Below, in pieces: positions 1 through 7,738 of a DNA stretch of 64,000 bases. The stretch comes from Arthrobacter sunyaminii. GTDB lineage: Bacteria > Actinomycetota > Actinomycetes > Actinomycetales > Micrococcaceae. The stretch spans positions 62,001 to 126,000 of the forward strand of contig NZ_CP076456.1 of the NCBI RefSeq assembly GCF_018866305.1. Reading direction: 5' to 3'. How positions within the stretch are numbered: position 1 is the stretch's first letter; each line of letters begins with the position of its first letter. Below the pieces are notes generated by a model, which was not told where the DNA came from, did not search any database, and saw only the letters and a list, made by a program, of their open reading frames with translations. The translations under genes were made by a program, and so were the position numbers.

Positions 1-492
1 GATGCGCTCGCGCCGGTGGCCGTGGACTACGGCCTGGACCTGTCACGGGTTACTGTGCTGGGACATTCCGCCGGCGGACACCTGGCGGTGTGGGCCGCCG
101 GCCGCACCGGAGCCGCGGTTCCCGTCACCGCCGTCGTCAGCCAGGCCGGGGTTCTGAACCTGGCCGAGGCGATGGAGCTGAACCTCAGTGACGGCGCGGT
201 GCTCAATTTCCTGGGGTCCTCGCCGGAGGCAGATCCGCACCGCTACCGCAGTTCGGATCCACTGCAGCGGCTCCCGCTGTCCGTTCCCGTGATTGCCCTG
301 CACGGCGACGCTGACCGGCATGTGCCGCTGAGCCAGTCCGCCGGATTTGTGCAGGCGGCCGTGCAGTCCGGCTCGCCTGCCCAACTGCGGATGGTCCCGG
401 GAGACCATTTTGACCTGATCACGCCCGGCACTGATGCCTGGGACGCCGTCGTCGAAGCCGTGGCCGCAGTGTCCGAAGCGCGGCTAACTTAA
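1..492 (+). CDS. alpha/beta hydrolase, 3' fragment
   Basis: The frame is open from base 1, so the gene begins before the window; 163 residues and the TAA stop remain. The fragment carries the catalytic half of an alpha/beta hydrolase: nucleophile elbow GHSAGG (Ser codon at 67-69), the acid-bearing strand HGDADRHVP about 80 residues later, and the catalytic His in PGDHFD near the C-terminus. Spacing and length fit small cytoplasmic esterases of the dienelactone-hydrolase / kynurenine-formamidase / BD-FAE type. The substrate cannot be read from the fragment. The sugar-kinase gene starts 35 bases downstream but has its own -10 element in the gap, so the two need not be one transcript. Confidence 0.85.
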   Translation, partial: DALAPVAVDYGLDLSRVTVLGHSAGGHLAVWAAGRTGAAVPVTAVVSQAGVLNLAEAMELNLSDGAVLNFLGSSPEADPHRYRSSDPLQRLPLSVPVIALHGDADRHVPLSQSAGFVQAAVQSGSPAQLRMVPGDHFDLITPGTDAWDAVVEAVAAVSEARLT

Positions 493-514
493 GGAAACCT
501 GGCGGGTGCTCTGT

Positions 515-520
515 TAGGTT
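515..520 (+). promoter_or_regulatory. -10 element, leaderless start of sugar kinase
   Basis: TAGGTT lies 7 bases before the GTG at 528, the spacing expected when transcription begins at or next to the start codon. No convincing -35 is visible and there is no Shine-Dalgarno sequence before the GTG. Confidence 0.5.
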
Positions 521-527
521 GTGAAGC

Positions 528-1448
528 GTGCTTACAGTCATCGGCGAAGCCCTCGTGGACGAGGTTCTCAGCGACACCGCTCCCAAACGGTTCCATCCCG
601 GCGGGAGTCCGCTCAACGTGGCCGTGGGCGTTGCCAGGCTCGGCCGGCCGGTGCAGTTTGTCGGCCGCTACGGTACCGATGCCTACGGGCAGCTGATCCA
701 TGAACATCTGCGGGGCAACTCCGTCCTGACCCCGCTGCCGCCGGATGACCTGCCCACCAGCGTCGCCACCGCTCTGCTGGATCCGGCCGGCGGGGCCCGC
801 TACACGTTTGACCTCAAGTGGCAGCTCCCGTCCCTGGCCGAGTCGCTGCCCCGGCTGCTGGACGGCACCACCATGCTGCACACCGGCTCCATTGCGGCCA
901 TGCTGCAGCCCGGCGCAGACGCGGTGCTGCGGGCAGTGGAACGCGCCCGCCCCTCGGCAACCATCACCTATGATCCCAACTGCCGGCCCTCGATCATCAC
1001 GGATGTGGCCTACGCCCGGGAACAGGCGGAGAGATTCGTCGCCCTGGCCGACGTCGTGAAGGCCTCGGACGAGGACCTTGCCTGGCTGTACCCGGACGAA
1101 GACCCCCGGGACGCCGCCCGGCGATGGCTGGCCATGGGGCCCGCGCTCGTCGCCGTCACCGGCGGATCCAAGGGCGCCTGGGCCGTAACCGCCGCCGGGG
1201 AAGCCGAGGCCTCCGTTCCGCCGGTCACCGTAGTGGACACCGTGGGTGCCGGGGACTCCTTCATGTCCGCCCTGCTGGTGTCGCTCATGGACCGGGAGCT
1301 CGACGGCGGTGCCCGCCGTCCCGAGCTGGCCCGCATCAGCGCCGGGGACCTGAATACCGTGCTGGGCTTCGCCGTCCGCGCCGCAGCCGTCACCGTTTCT
1401 CGGGCGGGCGCTAACCCGCCGTTCCGCGAAGACCTTCCCAACCCCTGA
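528..1448 (+). CDS. PfkB-family carbohydrate kinase, fructokinase-like
   Basis: A 306-residue ribokinase/PfkB-fold kinase. It shows the N-terminal sugar-side glycine motif GGSPLNVAVG (about residues 25-34) and the C-terminal signature DTVGAGDS (237-244), whose Asp243 is the expected catalytic base and whose glycines form the anion hole. Length and the opening MLTVIGEALVDE resemble fructokinases, which phosphorylate fructose with ATP in the cytoplasm, but the exact sugar is an inference. The GTG at 528 is preferred because a TAGGTT -10 sits 7 bases ahead of it and the family begins with this beta strand. The PEBP gene follows after 23 bases and may be co-transcribed. Confidence 0.85.
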   Translation: MLTVIGEALVDEVLSDTAPKRFHPGGSPLNVAVGVARLGRPVQFVGRYGTDAYGQLIHEHLRGNSVLTPLPPDDLPTSVATALLDPAGGARYTFDLKWQLPSLAESLPRLLDGTTMLHTGSIAAMLQPGADAVLRAVERARPSATITYDPNCRPSIITDVAYAREQAERFVALADVVKASDEDLAWLYPDEDPRDAARRWLAMGPALVAVTGGSKGAWAVTAAGEAEASVPPVTVVDTVGAGDSFMSALLVSLMDRELDGGARRPELARISAGDLNTVLGFAVRAAAVTVSRAGANPPFREDLPNP

Positions 1449-1471
1449 CGACTCACGCCAAGGAGAACACG

Positions 1472-2008
1472 ATGCAAAGCTATGACCCGTATGAGGCGCT
1501 TCCCTCCGTGCCGGCCTTTGCCGTCACCAGCGAGGACGTCGCCAATATGGAGCCGTTTGCCCCCGCACAGTACAGCGGGAAAATGGGGATCCCCGGAGGG
1601 AAGGACGCCTCCCCGCAGCTGACCTGGTCCGGAGCTCCGGCAGGCACCAAGAGTTTCGCGGTCACGATGTACGATCCCGATGCACCCACCGCCAGCGGTT
1701 TCTGGCACTGGGCGGCCTTCAACATTCCGGTGTCCACCACATCACTGCCCGGCGATGCCGCCAACACGGACAACATGCCGCAGGGCACCGTGCAGCTGCG
1801 GAACGACGCCGGGTTTGCCGGTTTTGTGGGAGCGGCACCGCCCCCCGGCCACGGACCGCACCGCTATTTTGTGGTGGTTCACGCGGTGGACGTCGAAACC
1901 CTGGATGTTCCGGCCGATGCAACCCCGGCCTTCCTGGGATTCAACCTGTTCAGTCACACCCTGGCCCGCGGCCGCCTGGTGGGCCTGGCGGAAGTATCCG
2001 CCGACTGA
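1472..2008 (+). CDS. YbhB/YbcL-type phosphatidylethanolamine-binding-like protein
   Basis: A 178-residue protein of the PEBP / Raf-kinase-inhibitor-like family. It has the ligand-pocket motifs of the bacterial YbhB/YbcL group: MYDPDAPTASGFWHW in the middle and GHGPHRYFVVVHAV towards the C-terminus. It lacks a signal peptide and is therefore expected in the cytoplasm. The family binds anionic ligands, but bacterial members have no agreed function. The start ATG has GGAGAA 5-10 bases upstream. It follows the sugar kinase by 23 bases, a possible two-gene unit, and is followed by a 34-bp perfect palindrome. Confidence 0.88.
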   Translation: MQSYDPYEALPSVPAFAVTSEDVANMEPFAPAQYSGKMGIPGGKDASPQLTWSGAPAGTKSFAVTMYDPDAPTASGFWHWAAFNIPVSTTSLPGDAANTDNMPQGTVQLRNDAGFAGFVGAAPPPGHGPHRYFVVVHAVDVETLDVPADATPAFLGFNLFSHTLARGRLVGLAEVSAD

Positions 2009-2050
2009 CCCGGGTGCCTGTGGCCGCATCCGGCCGCCCGGGCCCGATAG

Positions 2051-2084
2051 GCTGGATTTCTGCGCAGCTGCGCAGAAATCCAGC
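2051..2084. repeat. 34-bp perfect palindrome without spacer
   Basis: Each half is GCTGGATTTCTGCGCAG and its exact reverse complement; there is no mismatch and no central spacer. It lies between the PEBP stop (2008) and the GTG of the HAD phosphatase (2103). As RNA it would fold into a 15-bp stem with an AGCT loop, but no T run follows, so a terminator role is not clear; as DNA it could be an operator. I saw no second copy in the window. Confidence 0.9.
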
Positions 2085-2102
2085 GAGTGAACGGGGTGCG
2101 CG

Positions 2103-2906
2103 GTGCGTCTGGTAGCAAGCGACCTGGACGGGACCATTGTGGGTCCGGACAACAGGATCAGCGACAGGACCGTACGCGCGTTCCGGGACTGCGCGGACGC
2201 CGGCGTCGAGATCGTTTTTGTCACGGGCCGTCCGCCCCGCTGGCTGACCCCCCTCACCGATGCCTTGGGGCACGCCGGCACCGTCATCTGTTCCAACGGC
2301 GCCGTCACCTACGATCTGGGGACGGCCCGCGTGCTCAAGGCGCGGGCCTTGGCCCTGCCGGATCTCTTCTCAGCTGCCGCCATCATCCGGAAGCTCTATC
2401 CGGCGGTCCGTTTTGCCGCTGAAACTGTGGACGGCTTCCACCTGGCTCCCGGGTTCCTCGACTCCGGATCCGAGGAACTGCCGGGAGCAAAAGCACCGGC
2501 TCCGCTGGAATCCAGTCTCACCGAGGCGGACACGGTGGTGAAGTTCCTGGCGCGCGTGGACGGCGCGTCACCGGATGAGTTTCTGCAGCGGGTCCGCCCC
2601 GCGGTGTCGCATCTGGTGTCCGCGACGCACTCCGCACCCACCGTCCCGCTGCTGGAGATGTCGCTGCACGGCCTGAACAAGTCGGTGACGCTGGCCGACT
2701 ACGCCGCATCCCGTGACATTGCGCCGGCGGATGTGGTGGCCTTCGGGGACATGCCCAATGACGTGCAGATGCTGCAGTGGGCCGGGTGCGGCTACGCCAT
2801 GGCGTCCGGCCACGCCGAGGCTCTGGCGGCAGCCGACAAAGTGGCGCCGGCGTTCGCAGACGACGGCGTGGCCCAGGTCTTGGAATCGCTCCTGCGCCGG
2901 CTGTGA
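2103..2906 (+). CDS. HAD-superfamily phosphatase, Cof type
   Basis: A 267-residue HAD hydrolase of the Cof/YidA subfamily. Motif I is SDLDGT (nucleophile Asp7, acid/base Asp9), motif II VTGRPPRW, and motif IV GDMPNDVQML (about 215-224) with the Mg-binding acidic residues; the large cap between motifs II and III is of type C2. Such enzymes dephosphorylate sugar phosphates, flavin or pyridoxal phosphates in the cytoplasm, and the substrate cannot be predicted. The GTG start is 18 bases after the 34-bp palindrome, which is therefore well placed to affect its expression. A second, unrelated Cof-type gene lies at 23809. Confidence 0.87.
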   Translation: MRLVASDLDGTIVGPDNRISDRTVRAFRDCADAGVEIVFVTGRPPRWLTPLTDALGHAGTVICSNGAVTYDLGTARVLKARALALPDLFSAAAIIRKLYPAVRFAAETVDGFHLAPGFLDSGSEELPGAKAPAPLESSLTEADTVVKFLARVDGASPDEFLQRVRPAVSHLVSATHSAPTVPLLEMSLHGLNKSVTLADYAASRDIAPADVVAFGDMPNDVQMLQWAGCGYAMASGHAEALAAADKVAPAFADDGVAQVLESLLRRL

Positions 2907-2945
2907 CGCGGGCTTGGGGCGGCAGCCGCCGCTGAGCGGCGACCT

Positions 2946-3749
2946 TTAGGGGCCGGCGTCAACGCCCAGAGCTGCCGCCCGGCGCGAGTGCAGCACCCGG
3001 TGGACAGTGATCACCACCGCCAGCCAGGCCAGTCCCAGCGTCCAGGCCACCAGGACATCGGTAAACCAGTGGTGACCCAGATATACACGGCTCAGGCCCA
3101 CGGCCAAAGCAAAAACAGCGGCGGCCGCCACCGTAAGCAGCTTGGCCCATCGCGACTCAAGCCGCAGGATGATCAGGTAGGCCACCAAGCCGGCGATCAC
3201 CACCGAATTCAGTGAATGCCCGCTGGGGAACGACGCCGAGTGTTCGTAGGGCGGAACGGCGTCCGCCAGCGGAGGCCGGATCCGGCCGATGAGGTCCTTC
3301 CCTGCCACCGTCATCAGCAGCGACCCTGCGGCTGCGGACACCATAAGCAGCACCGGAGTCCAGGACCGCCAGCGCCAGGCCAGTATCAGCATGGCTGCCC
3401 CTGCCAGGATGGGCATGCCCACGGTGCCGGCCAGGTTGGTGAACCCGGTCACGGCTGAGTTCATCCAGGGGGACCGCACCGCCAGCGCCGCATCCAGTGC
3501 CGGCTGGTCCAACAGAGCCACGCCGTCGGACTCCACCACCGATTCATAGACTTCAGCAGAACCCAGCGTCAGCAGCACGGCCGGAATCAGCCCCAGTGCC
3601 AGGGTGATCAGCAGGGCCGCGTGCGGGGATGTCCACTGCGCGAGGCGGTGCAGAAACGAAGCCAACCCGGCAGCAGGTCCGGATCCGGGCTGCTGCCGGC
3701 GGCGGTCATGAGGGTCCGGGGGAGGGCGTCCAGCTGAGTCATCCGTCAT
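2946..3749 (-). CDS. PAP2-family lipid phosphatase, membrane
   Basis: A 267-residue PAP2 phosphatase with six likely membrane segments. All three catalytic motifs are intact: KDLIGRIRP (K-x6-RP, 151-159), PSGHS (175-179) and SRVYLGHHWFTD (SR-x5-H-x3-D, 220-231). The family dephosphorylates membrane-bound phosphates such as phosphatidate, PG-phosphate or undecaprenyl pyrophosphate on the outer face of the membrane. The start at 3749 is chosen over an upstream ATG because it overlaps the stop of the esterase gene as ATGA, a translational-coupling signature. It is the last gene of the operon 7599 to 2946; the product could supply diacylglycerol or PG to the aminoacyl-lipid synthase (inference). 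Confidence 0.9.
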   Translation of the reverse strand: MTDDSAGRPPPDPHDRRRQQPGSGPAAGLASFLHRLAQWTSPHAALLITLALGLIPAVLLTLGSAEVYESVVESDGVALLDQPALDAALAVRSPWMNSAVTGFTNLAGTVGMPILAGAAMLILAWRWRSWTPVLLMVSAAAGSLLMTVAGKDLIGRIRPPLADAVPPYEHSASFPSGHSLNSVVIAGLVAYLIILRLESRWAKLLTVAAAAVFALAVGLSRVYLGHHWFTDVLVAWTLGLAWLAVVITVHRVLHSRRAAALGVDAGP

Positions 3750-5047
3750 GAAACCAGTATGCCCAACCGGCGGCAGAGCCAATCCAAGTTGTTCGCCAGC
3801 CCGGCCTTCCAGACCTGCCAGGAGTGTCCGCCGGGCAGCACCTGGAGGGCCACATCCATGCCCGCGGCTTTTGCCGCCTCATAGACCTGACGACCCTCGG
3901 GCGTGTACACGGAGTCATCGGCGCCCACAGCCACGATGCCGGCGGAATCCGGAAACGGTTGCGCCGCCAGCCGGTCCAGGGCGTTCTGGGCCGTGAACCG
4001 GGACTCGTTCCCGCCGAAATAGGTGCTGATCAGGAAATCCCGGCCCTGCACAACGGTGGGCTCTGCCTCTCCGGCGATGTCGATGAACGTGGGATAGGCG
4101 TCAGGATAGTTGGCGGCCAGCTGCATGGCACAGGTTCCGCCGTAGGAATACCCTGCCACCGCCCACTGGCTGCCTCCGCTGAGTCCTGCTGCCAGATTCT
4201 GCCGTACCCAGGCAGGGACATCCACGGCCAGATAGGTCGCCGAGGAGCTGATGTCCGAATCAAGGCAGAGGGGCCAGTTGGTGTTGTCCGCGTTGGACGC
4301 GTCGGGCATGACCACCACGGGAGCCAGCCCCTGGTGTTTTGCGGCAAAGGTGTCCATCATGTCCAGCAGCTGTCCGCCCACGAGCCAGTCATTGGGGGAG
4401 CCGGGCTGGCCGTGGATGAGGACGAGGACGGGAAGGTTGACCGCCGGCTGCTGGGCCAGATAGGCGGGAGGGAGATAGATCAGTGCGGAGTTGGAGGCAT
4501 AACCGGAGGTGGTGCCGGGAATGTCCGCCGCGTAAATCCTGCCCTCCGCCGGCATATCCGGCGGAGCGGTCCAGTTCGCGTCGGTGGTGGCGGGCAGCCC
4601 GGCGGCCGACGCAGGGTCCCGGGTGGGAAGCGCTTCATCCACCGGACGGGGCGGACTGATCAGGGATTCCAGTGTTGGATACTGGGCGTAGGCGGCATTG
4701 ACGGTGACCGCTACGGCTGTCAGCGCCAGCGACGCCGCAGTCACTGCCAGGAACCGGTCCCACGCCGCGTCCACCCGTCGAATCCGCAGCACGGCAAGGA
4801 TGACAGCTAGTATTCCGAGTCCGGCATATACGTAGAGCATCCGGGGAAAGGCCGCGTTCCACCAGTGGAAGACTGATTCGGCCATCAGGAAGAGGATGAA
4901 GGTGATAACGGCTGCAGCCATGGCCGCCAGCGGCACCACCACGAGCAGATGGCGGGGTCTGCCGGCCGCCAGCCCCACCAGCGACAATCCTCCCAGGACG
5001 AGCAGCACCGCAGGGAGAACGCCGGTCAGCAAAGAGACAGAGTTCAC
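3746..5047 (-). CDS. membrane-anchored alpha/beta-hydrolase (putative esterase)
   Basis: A 433-residue protein. The first 120 residues hold about four hydrophobic segments (near 8-28, 34-56, 71-89 and 100-118). A soluble alpha/beta-hydrolase domain follows: oxyanion strand VLVLIHGQPG (207-216), nucleophile elbow GYSYGG (299-304, Ser301), acidic residue region VGADDSVYTPEG and a final His in LPGGHSW. The domain resembles the esterase-D / antigen-85-like group and probably lies outside the cytoplasm. GTG at 5047 overlaps the upstream stop as GTGA, and the downstream gene overlaps as ATGA, so all three genes are coupled. Next to an MprF-like synthase the likely substrate is an aminoacyl or acyl ester of a membrane lipid (inference). 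Confidence 0.8.
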   Translation of the reverse strand: MNSVSLLTGVLPAVLLVLGGLSLVGLAAGRPRHLLVVVPLAAMAAAVITFILFLMAESVFHWWNAAFPRMLYVYAGLGILAVILAVLRIRRVDAAWDRFLAVTAASLALTAVAVTVNAAYAQYPTLESLISPPRPVDEALPTRDPASAAGLPATTDANWTAPPDMPAEGRIYAADIPGTTSGYASNSALIYLPPAYLAQQPAVNLPVLVLIHGQPGSPNDWLVGGQLLDMMDTFAAKHQGLAPVVVMPDASNADNTNWPLCLDSDISSSATYLAVDVPAWVRQNLAAGLSGGSQWAVAGYSYGGTCAMQLAANYPDAYPTFIDIAGEAEPTVVQGRDFLISTYFGGNESRFTAQNALDRLAAQPFPDSAGIVAVGADDSVYTPEGRQVYEAAKAAGMDVALQVLPGGHSWQVWKAGLANNLDWLCRRLGILVS

Positions 5048-7599
5048 CGAACGCCGTCCACAATCCGGCGCATCAGGGTGAAGCTCTGGCTCAGCGAGAC
5101 CTCCGGCAGGTAGGCCCGGGCCACTGCATTCCCGATGGCGGGCAGGGACGCCGGGTCAAGGTAGGTCATGTAGAGAGGCACGTACTGGGGCTGGAACTTT
5201 GCCTTAAAGGCCAGGAGGGAACGGAAACCGTACACCGGCTCCAGAGTGGCCCCGAGTAAATCCAGGACGTGGTCCAGGATCGGCGCCTCACTCTCGCCGG
5301 CTCGGCGGGAGCGGGCCAGCGGCGCACCGCTGAGACTGAGGGTTTCGTATCCTTCGTCCTGCAGCAAAACCGCGGCCGAGGCTATGAGGAAGTCCATGGC
5401 CGGACGGAACCCGGAGCTGCGCCTGCGCATGAAGTCCAGCGTCCAGCCCACAACAGCGCCGTCCCGGTAGATCGGCAGCCACGAGGTGACACCGTGCACT
5501 GTGCCGTCCCGGTCCACCGCCAACAGGCAGCGCACCTCCGGGTCATCCACCTCGTCAAGGCCGCCCAGGGTGAAGCCCATTTCCGGCATTTTCTTATCCG
5601 CCACCCATTCCTCGGAGATGGCATGAAGCTGATCGATGACCGCCAGCGGGGCGGTGGAGTAGTTGATCCACCGTGCTTCGATCCCGGCTTTGCGGGCATG
5701 GTTCATGGCGGTGCGGACGTCCTGGAACTTCTTCCCCTTGAATTCCAGTTTTCCCAGCGGGAGTACTGTTTCCTCGGCCACCTGCAGGCGGGAAAAACCC
5801 AGTCCCGCGGTGATCTTCTCCGTTTCCGATGTCACCGAATATAGGCATGCCGCCAACCCGTTTGCGGTGCAGTAAGCGGCAAACCCCTCGACGGTCTCCC
5901 GCAGGTCCTCGGGCGGTCCCACCGGCTCACCCACGGTGAGGGCAACGCCCATCCCCGGGCGGAACGCCACGTAGGAATCTCCTGACGGTGCAAACCAGTA
6001 CGTGTTCCCGGGCCACAGGGTCATCCAGGACATGGTGCTCCCGCCGTGTTTCATCAGCAGTTCACGCGCCCGGACTTCGTCTCCGGCCTCGGGTGCGTGC
6101 GCGGGCTTCAGCCAGGACCCCAGCAGCATCACGCAGACAAAAACCCAGAAAAGAACTCCCACCCCCTCATATAGAAGGTCGGTGAACAGCGTCACGGGCA
6201 GCACCCCCGGCACTGCGGAAGTCAGTTCCAGGACCGGAAGGAAGCGCTTGGGCAGGTCCGCTATCAGCAGTGATGCCGAAGCACGGGGCGTGAAACCGTC
6301 CCGGTCCAGGAGGCCGCCGGCAACGTAGGCAATGCTGAGGACAACTGCCGCCCCGGCAACCCGGACCGCGAACCTGCGGTAGGTTCCCGCCGGCGCCGAA
6401 ACGGTGAAGAGGCGGTGCGTCGCGGCCAGCAGCACCAGCACCGCCAGCGGAACAAGCAATGGCAGCCCCAGCGCCAGGGCATTCTGTGCCGTTCCCAGTT
6501 CATAACGGTTTCCGGCAGTGTCGCCTCCAAGGAAGCGGATCACGCGCAGGCCTGCCAGAACCGTCATCACGCCCTGCAGGATCAACGCGCCCGCCCACGC
6601 GAACCGGCGCCCCCGGCGCAGTCCGTCGGAGAACACGGCCAGGAGTATCTGCGGCAGAACGGCCAGGAAGAAACCCGCGGGCCCGGCGCGCAGCTGCAGC
6701 TTGGCGGAATTGCAGTCCACGGCCTGCCCCGGATCACCGCAGAGCTGGGCGAGGGTTTGCGGGTCCGTAATCTCCACATTGGTGAACAGATAACGCAGGA
6801 CTGCCAGCGGACCCACAGCCTGTGAGCTGAGGGCCGAAATCACCGGGCCCACAGCCGAGGCAAAGACCACCAGACCCACCAGGACGCGTGCTTCCCTGCG
6901 GGTGGAGGCCAGCCGCCCGGGCCAGCGCGGCAGCCGGCCAAAGAGCAGGGGACCGCCGACGGCGCCCACGGTTGCCGCTGCCAGAACGGTGACGCTGTGA
7001 AACGACCCGCCGTACAGGGCCAGGAGCGCCAACAGGGTAAGGAGACCCACGCGCAGCCGGCGCCGCCACAGGGTGGAAAGCCGTGCGCTCAGTGCCGTGA
7101 GGGTGCCGCAGGCCAGGGCCACCGGCCCCACGAAGGATTCTGATTCCAGCGCCTGTGACCACTCCCCGGGTATGGCGTTTGCGGTGTGGGCGAAACCAAT
7201 GGCAAGCAGCGCGCCGAGGACCTGGGATGTCACTGCTGCAAGGGCGAACCGCACCGATCCCATCAGCCGCTCGGAGGGGAGTCCGGCGCCCAGGATCAGC
7301 ACGGTTGCCGCGAAGTAACCCGGCAGCCCGGACGCCCAGAAGCCGGAAAGCAGCAGAGCGGGCCAATGGTCCGGCAGGGAATCCGCTGACAAAACCACCC
7401 AGTCTGCCAGCGCGCCCCCCGGGCCGGAGGGCAGGCTTCCCGTTGCTGCACCCGCAATCCAGTAAAAGGCGAGAAAGGCCAGCGTTACCGGTGCCCGCCG
7501 TACGCCGCCGCGAAACCACTCCGCCTGCCAGAGCAGCGTCCTGCTGACGCCGGACCGGCCGAATCCTGCAGCAGGGCCAGCGGATGAAGTAGTTGCCAA
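5044..7599 (-). CDS. mprF: MprF-like aminoacyl-lipid synthase with DUF2156 domain
   Basis: An 851-residue membrane protein. About 500 N-terminal residues contain many hydrophobic segments. The C-terminal third is a DUF2156 / MprF catalytic domain, a double GNAT fold, recognisable from GDSYVAFRPGMGVALTVGEP and the repeated helices around NHARKAGIEARW. Such enzymes use aminoacyl-tRNA to place an amino acid on phosphatidylglycerol or diacylglycerol, lowering the negative surface charge and changing sensitivity to cationic antimicrobials. Which amino acid is used cannot be read. TTG at 7599 is supported by GGAGG eight bases upstream and a TAGACT -10 about 65 bases upstream. The first 215 residues look like a degenerate rhomboid fold rather than the usual MprF flippase start. 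Confidence 0.85.
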   Translation of the reverse strand: MATTSSAGPAAGFGRSGVSRTLLWQAEWFRGGVRRAPVTLAFLAFYWIAGAATGSLPSGPGGALADWVVLSADSLPDHWPALLLSGFWASGLPGYFAATVLILGAGLPSERLMGSVRFALAAVTSQVLGALLAIGFAHTANAIPGEWSQALESESFVGPVALACGTLTALSARLSTLWRRRLRVGLLTLLALLALYGGSFHSVTVLAAATVGAVGGPLLFGRLPRWPGRLASTRREARVLVGLVVFASAVGPVISALSSQAVGPLAVLRYLFTNVEITDPQTLAQLCGDPGQAVDCNSAKLQLRAGPAGFFLAVLPQILLAVFSDGLRRGRRFAWAGALILQGVMTVLAGLRVIRFLGGDTAGNRYELGTAQNALALGLPLLVPLAVLVLLAATHRLFTVSAPAGTYRRFAVRVAGAAVVLSIAYVAGGLLDRDGFTPRASASLLIADLPKRFLPVLELTSAVPGVLPVTLFTDLLYEGVGVLFWVFVCVMLLGSWLKPAHAPEAGDEVRARELLMKHGGSTMSWMTLWPGNTYWFAPSGDSYVAFRPGMGVALTVGEPVGPPEDLRETVEGFAAYCTANGLAACLYSVTSETEKITAGLGFSRLQVAEETVLPLGKLEFKGKKFQDVRTAMNHARKAGIEARWINYSTAPLAVIDQLHAISEEWVADKKMPEMGFTLGGLDEVDDPEVRCLLAVDRDGTVHGVTSWLPIYRDGAVVGWTLDFMRRRSSGFRPAMDFLIASAAVLLQDEGYETLSLSGAPLARSRRAGESEAPILDHVLDLLGATLEPVYGFRSLLAFKAKFQPQYVPLYMTYLDPASLPAIGNAVARAYLPEVSLSQSFTLMRRIVDGVR

Positions 7600-7665
7600 G
7601 CCAGGTACCTCCGCACCGCACGGATGTTCCGGGAACCGCGCTACAGCGGCCCATCGGGTGGTGAC

Positions 7666-7671
7666 AGTCTA
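7666..7671 (-). promoter_or_regulatory. -10 element of the mprF-esterase-PAP2 operon
   Basis: On the minus strand TAGACT lies about 65 bases before the TTG start of the synthase gene. It is the best TAnnnT hexamer in the gap; the -35 is not clear. Confidence 0.35.
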
Positions 7672-7726
7672 GGGCGGACGCAGCCCCAAATGGCATGCCT
7701 TTCCGGGCTGCGGAGGATTTCCCGGA

Positions 7727-7732
7727 TAAAGT
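7727..7732 (+). promoter_or_regulatory. -10 element, leaderless start of GDPD gene
   Basis: TAAAGT stands exactly 6 bases before the GTG at 7739, and no Shine-Dalgarno sequence is found near that GTG. Confidence 0.5.
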
Positions 7733-7738
7733 ACGCGG

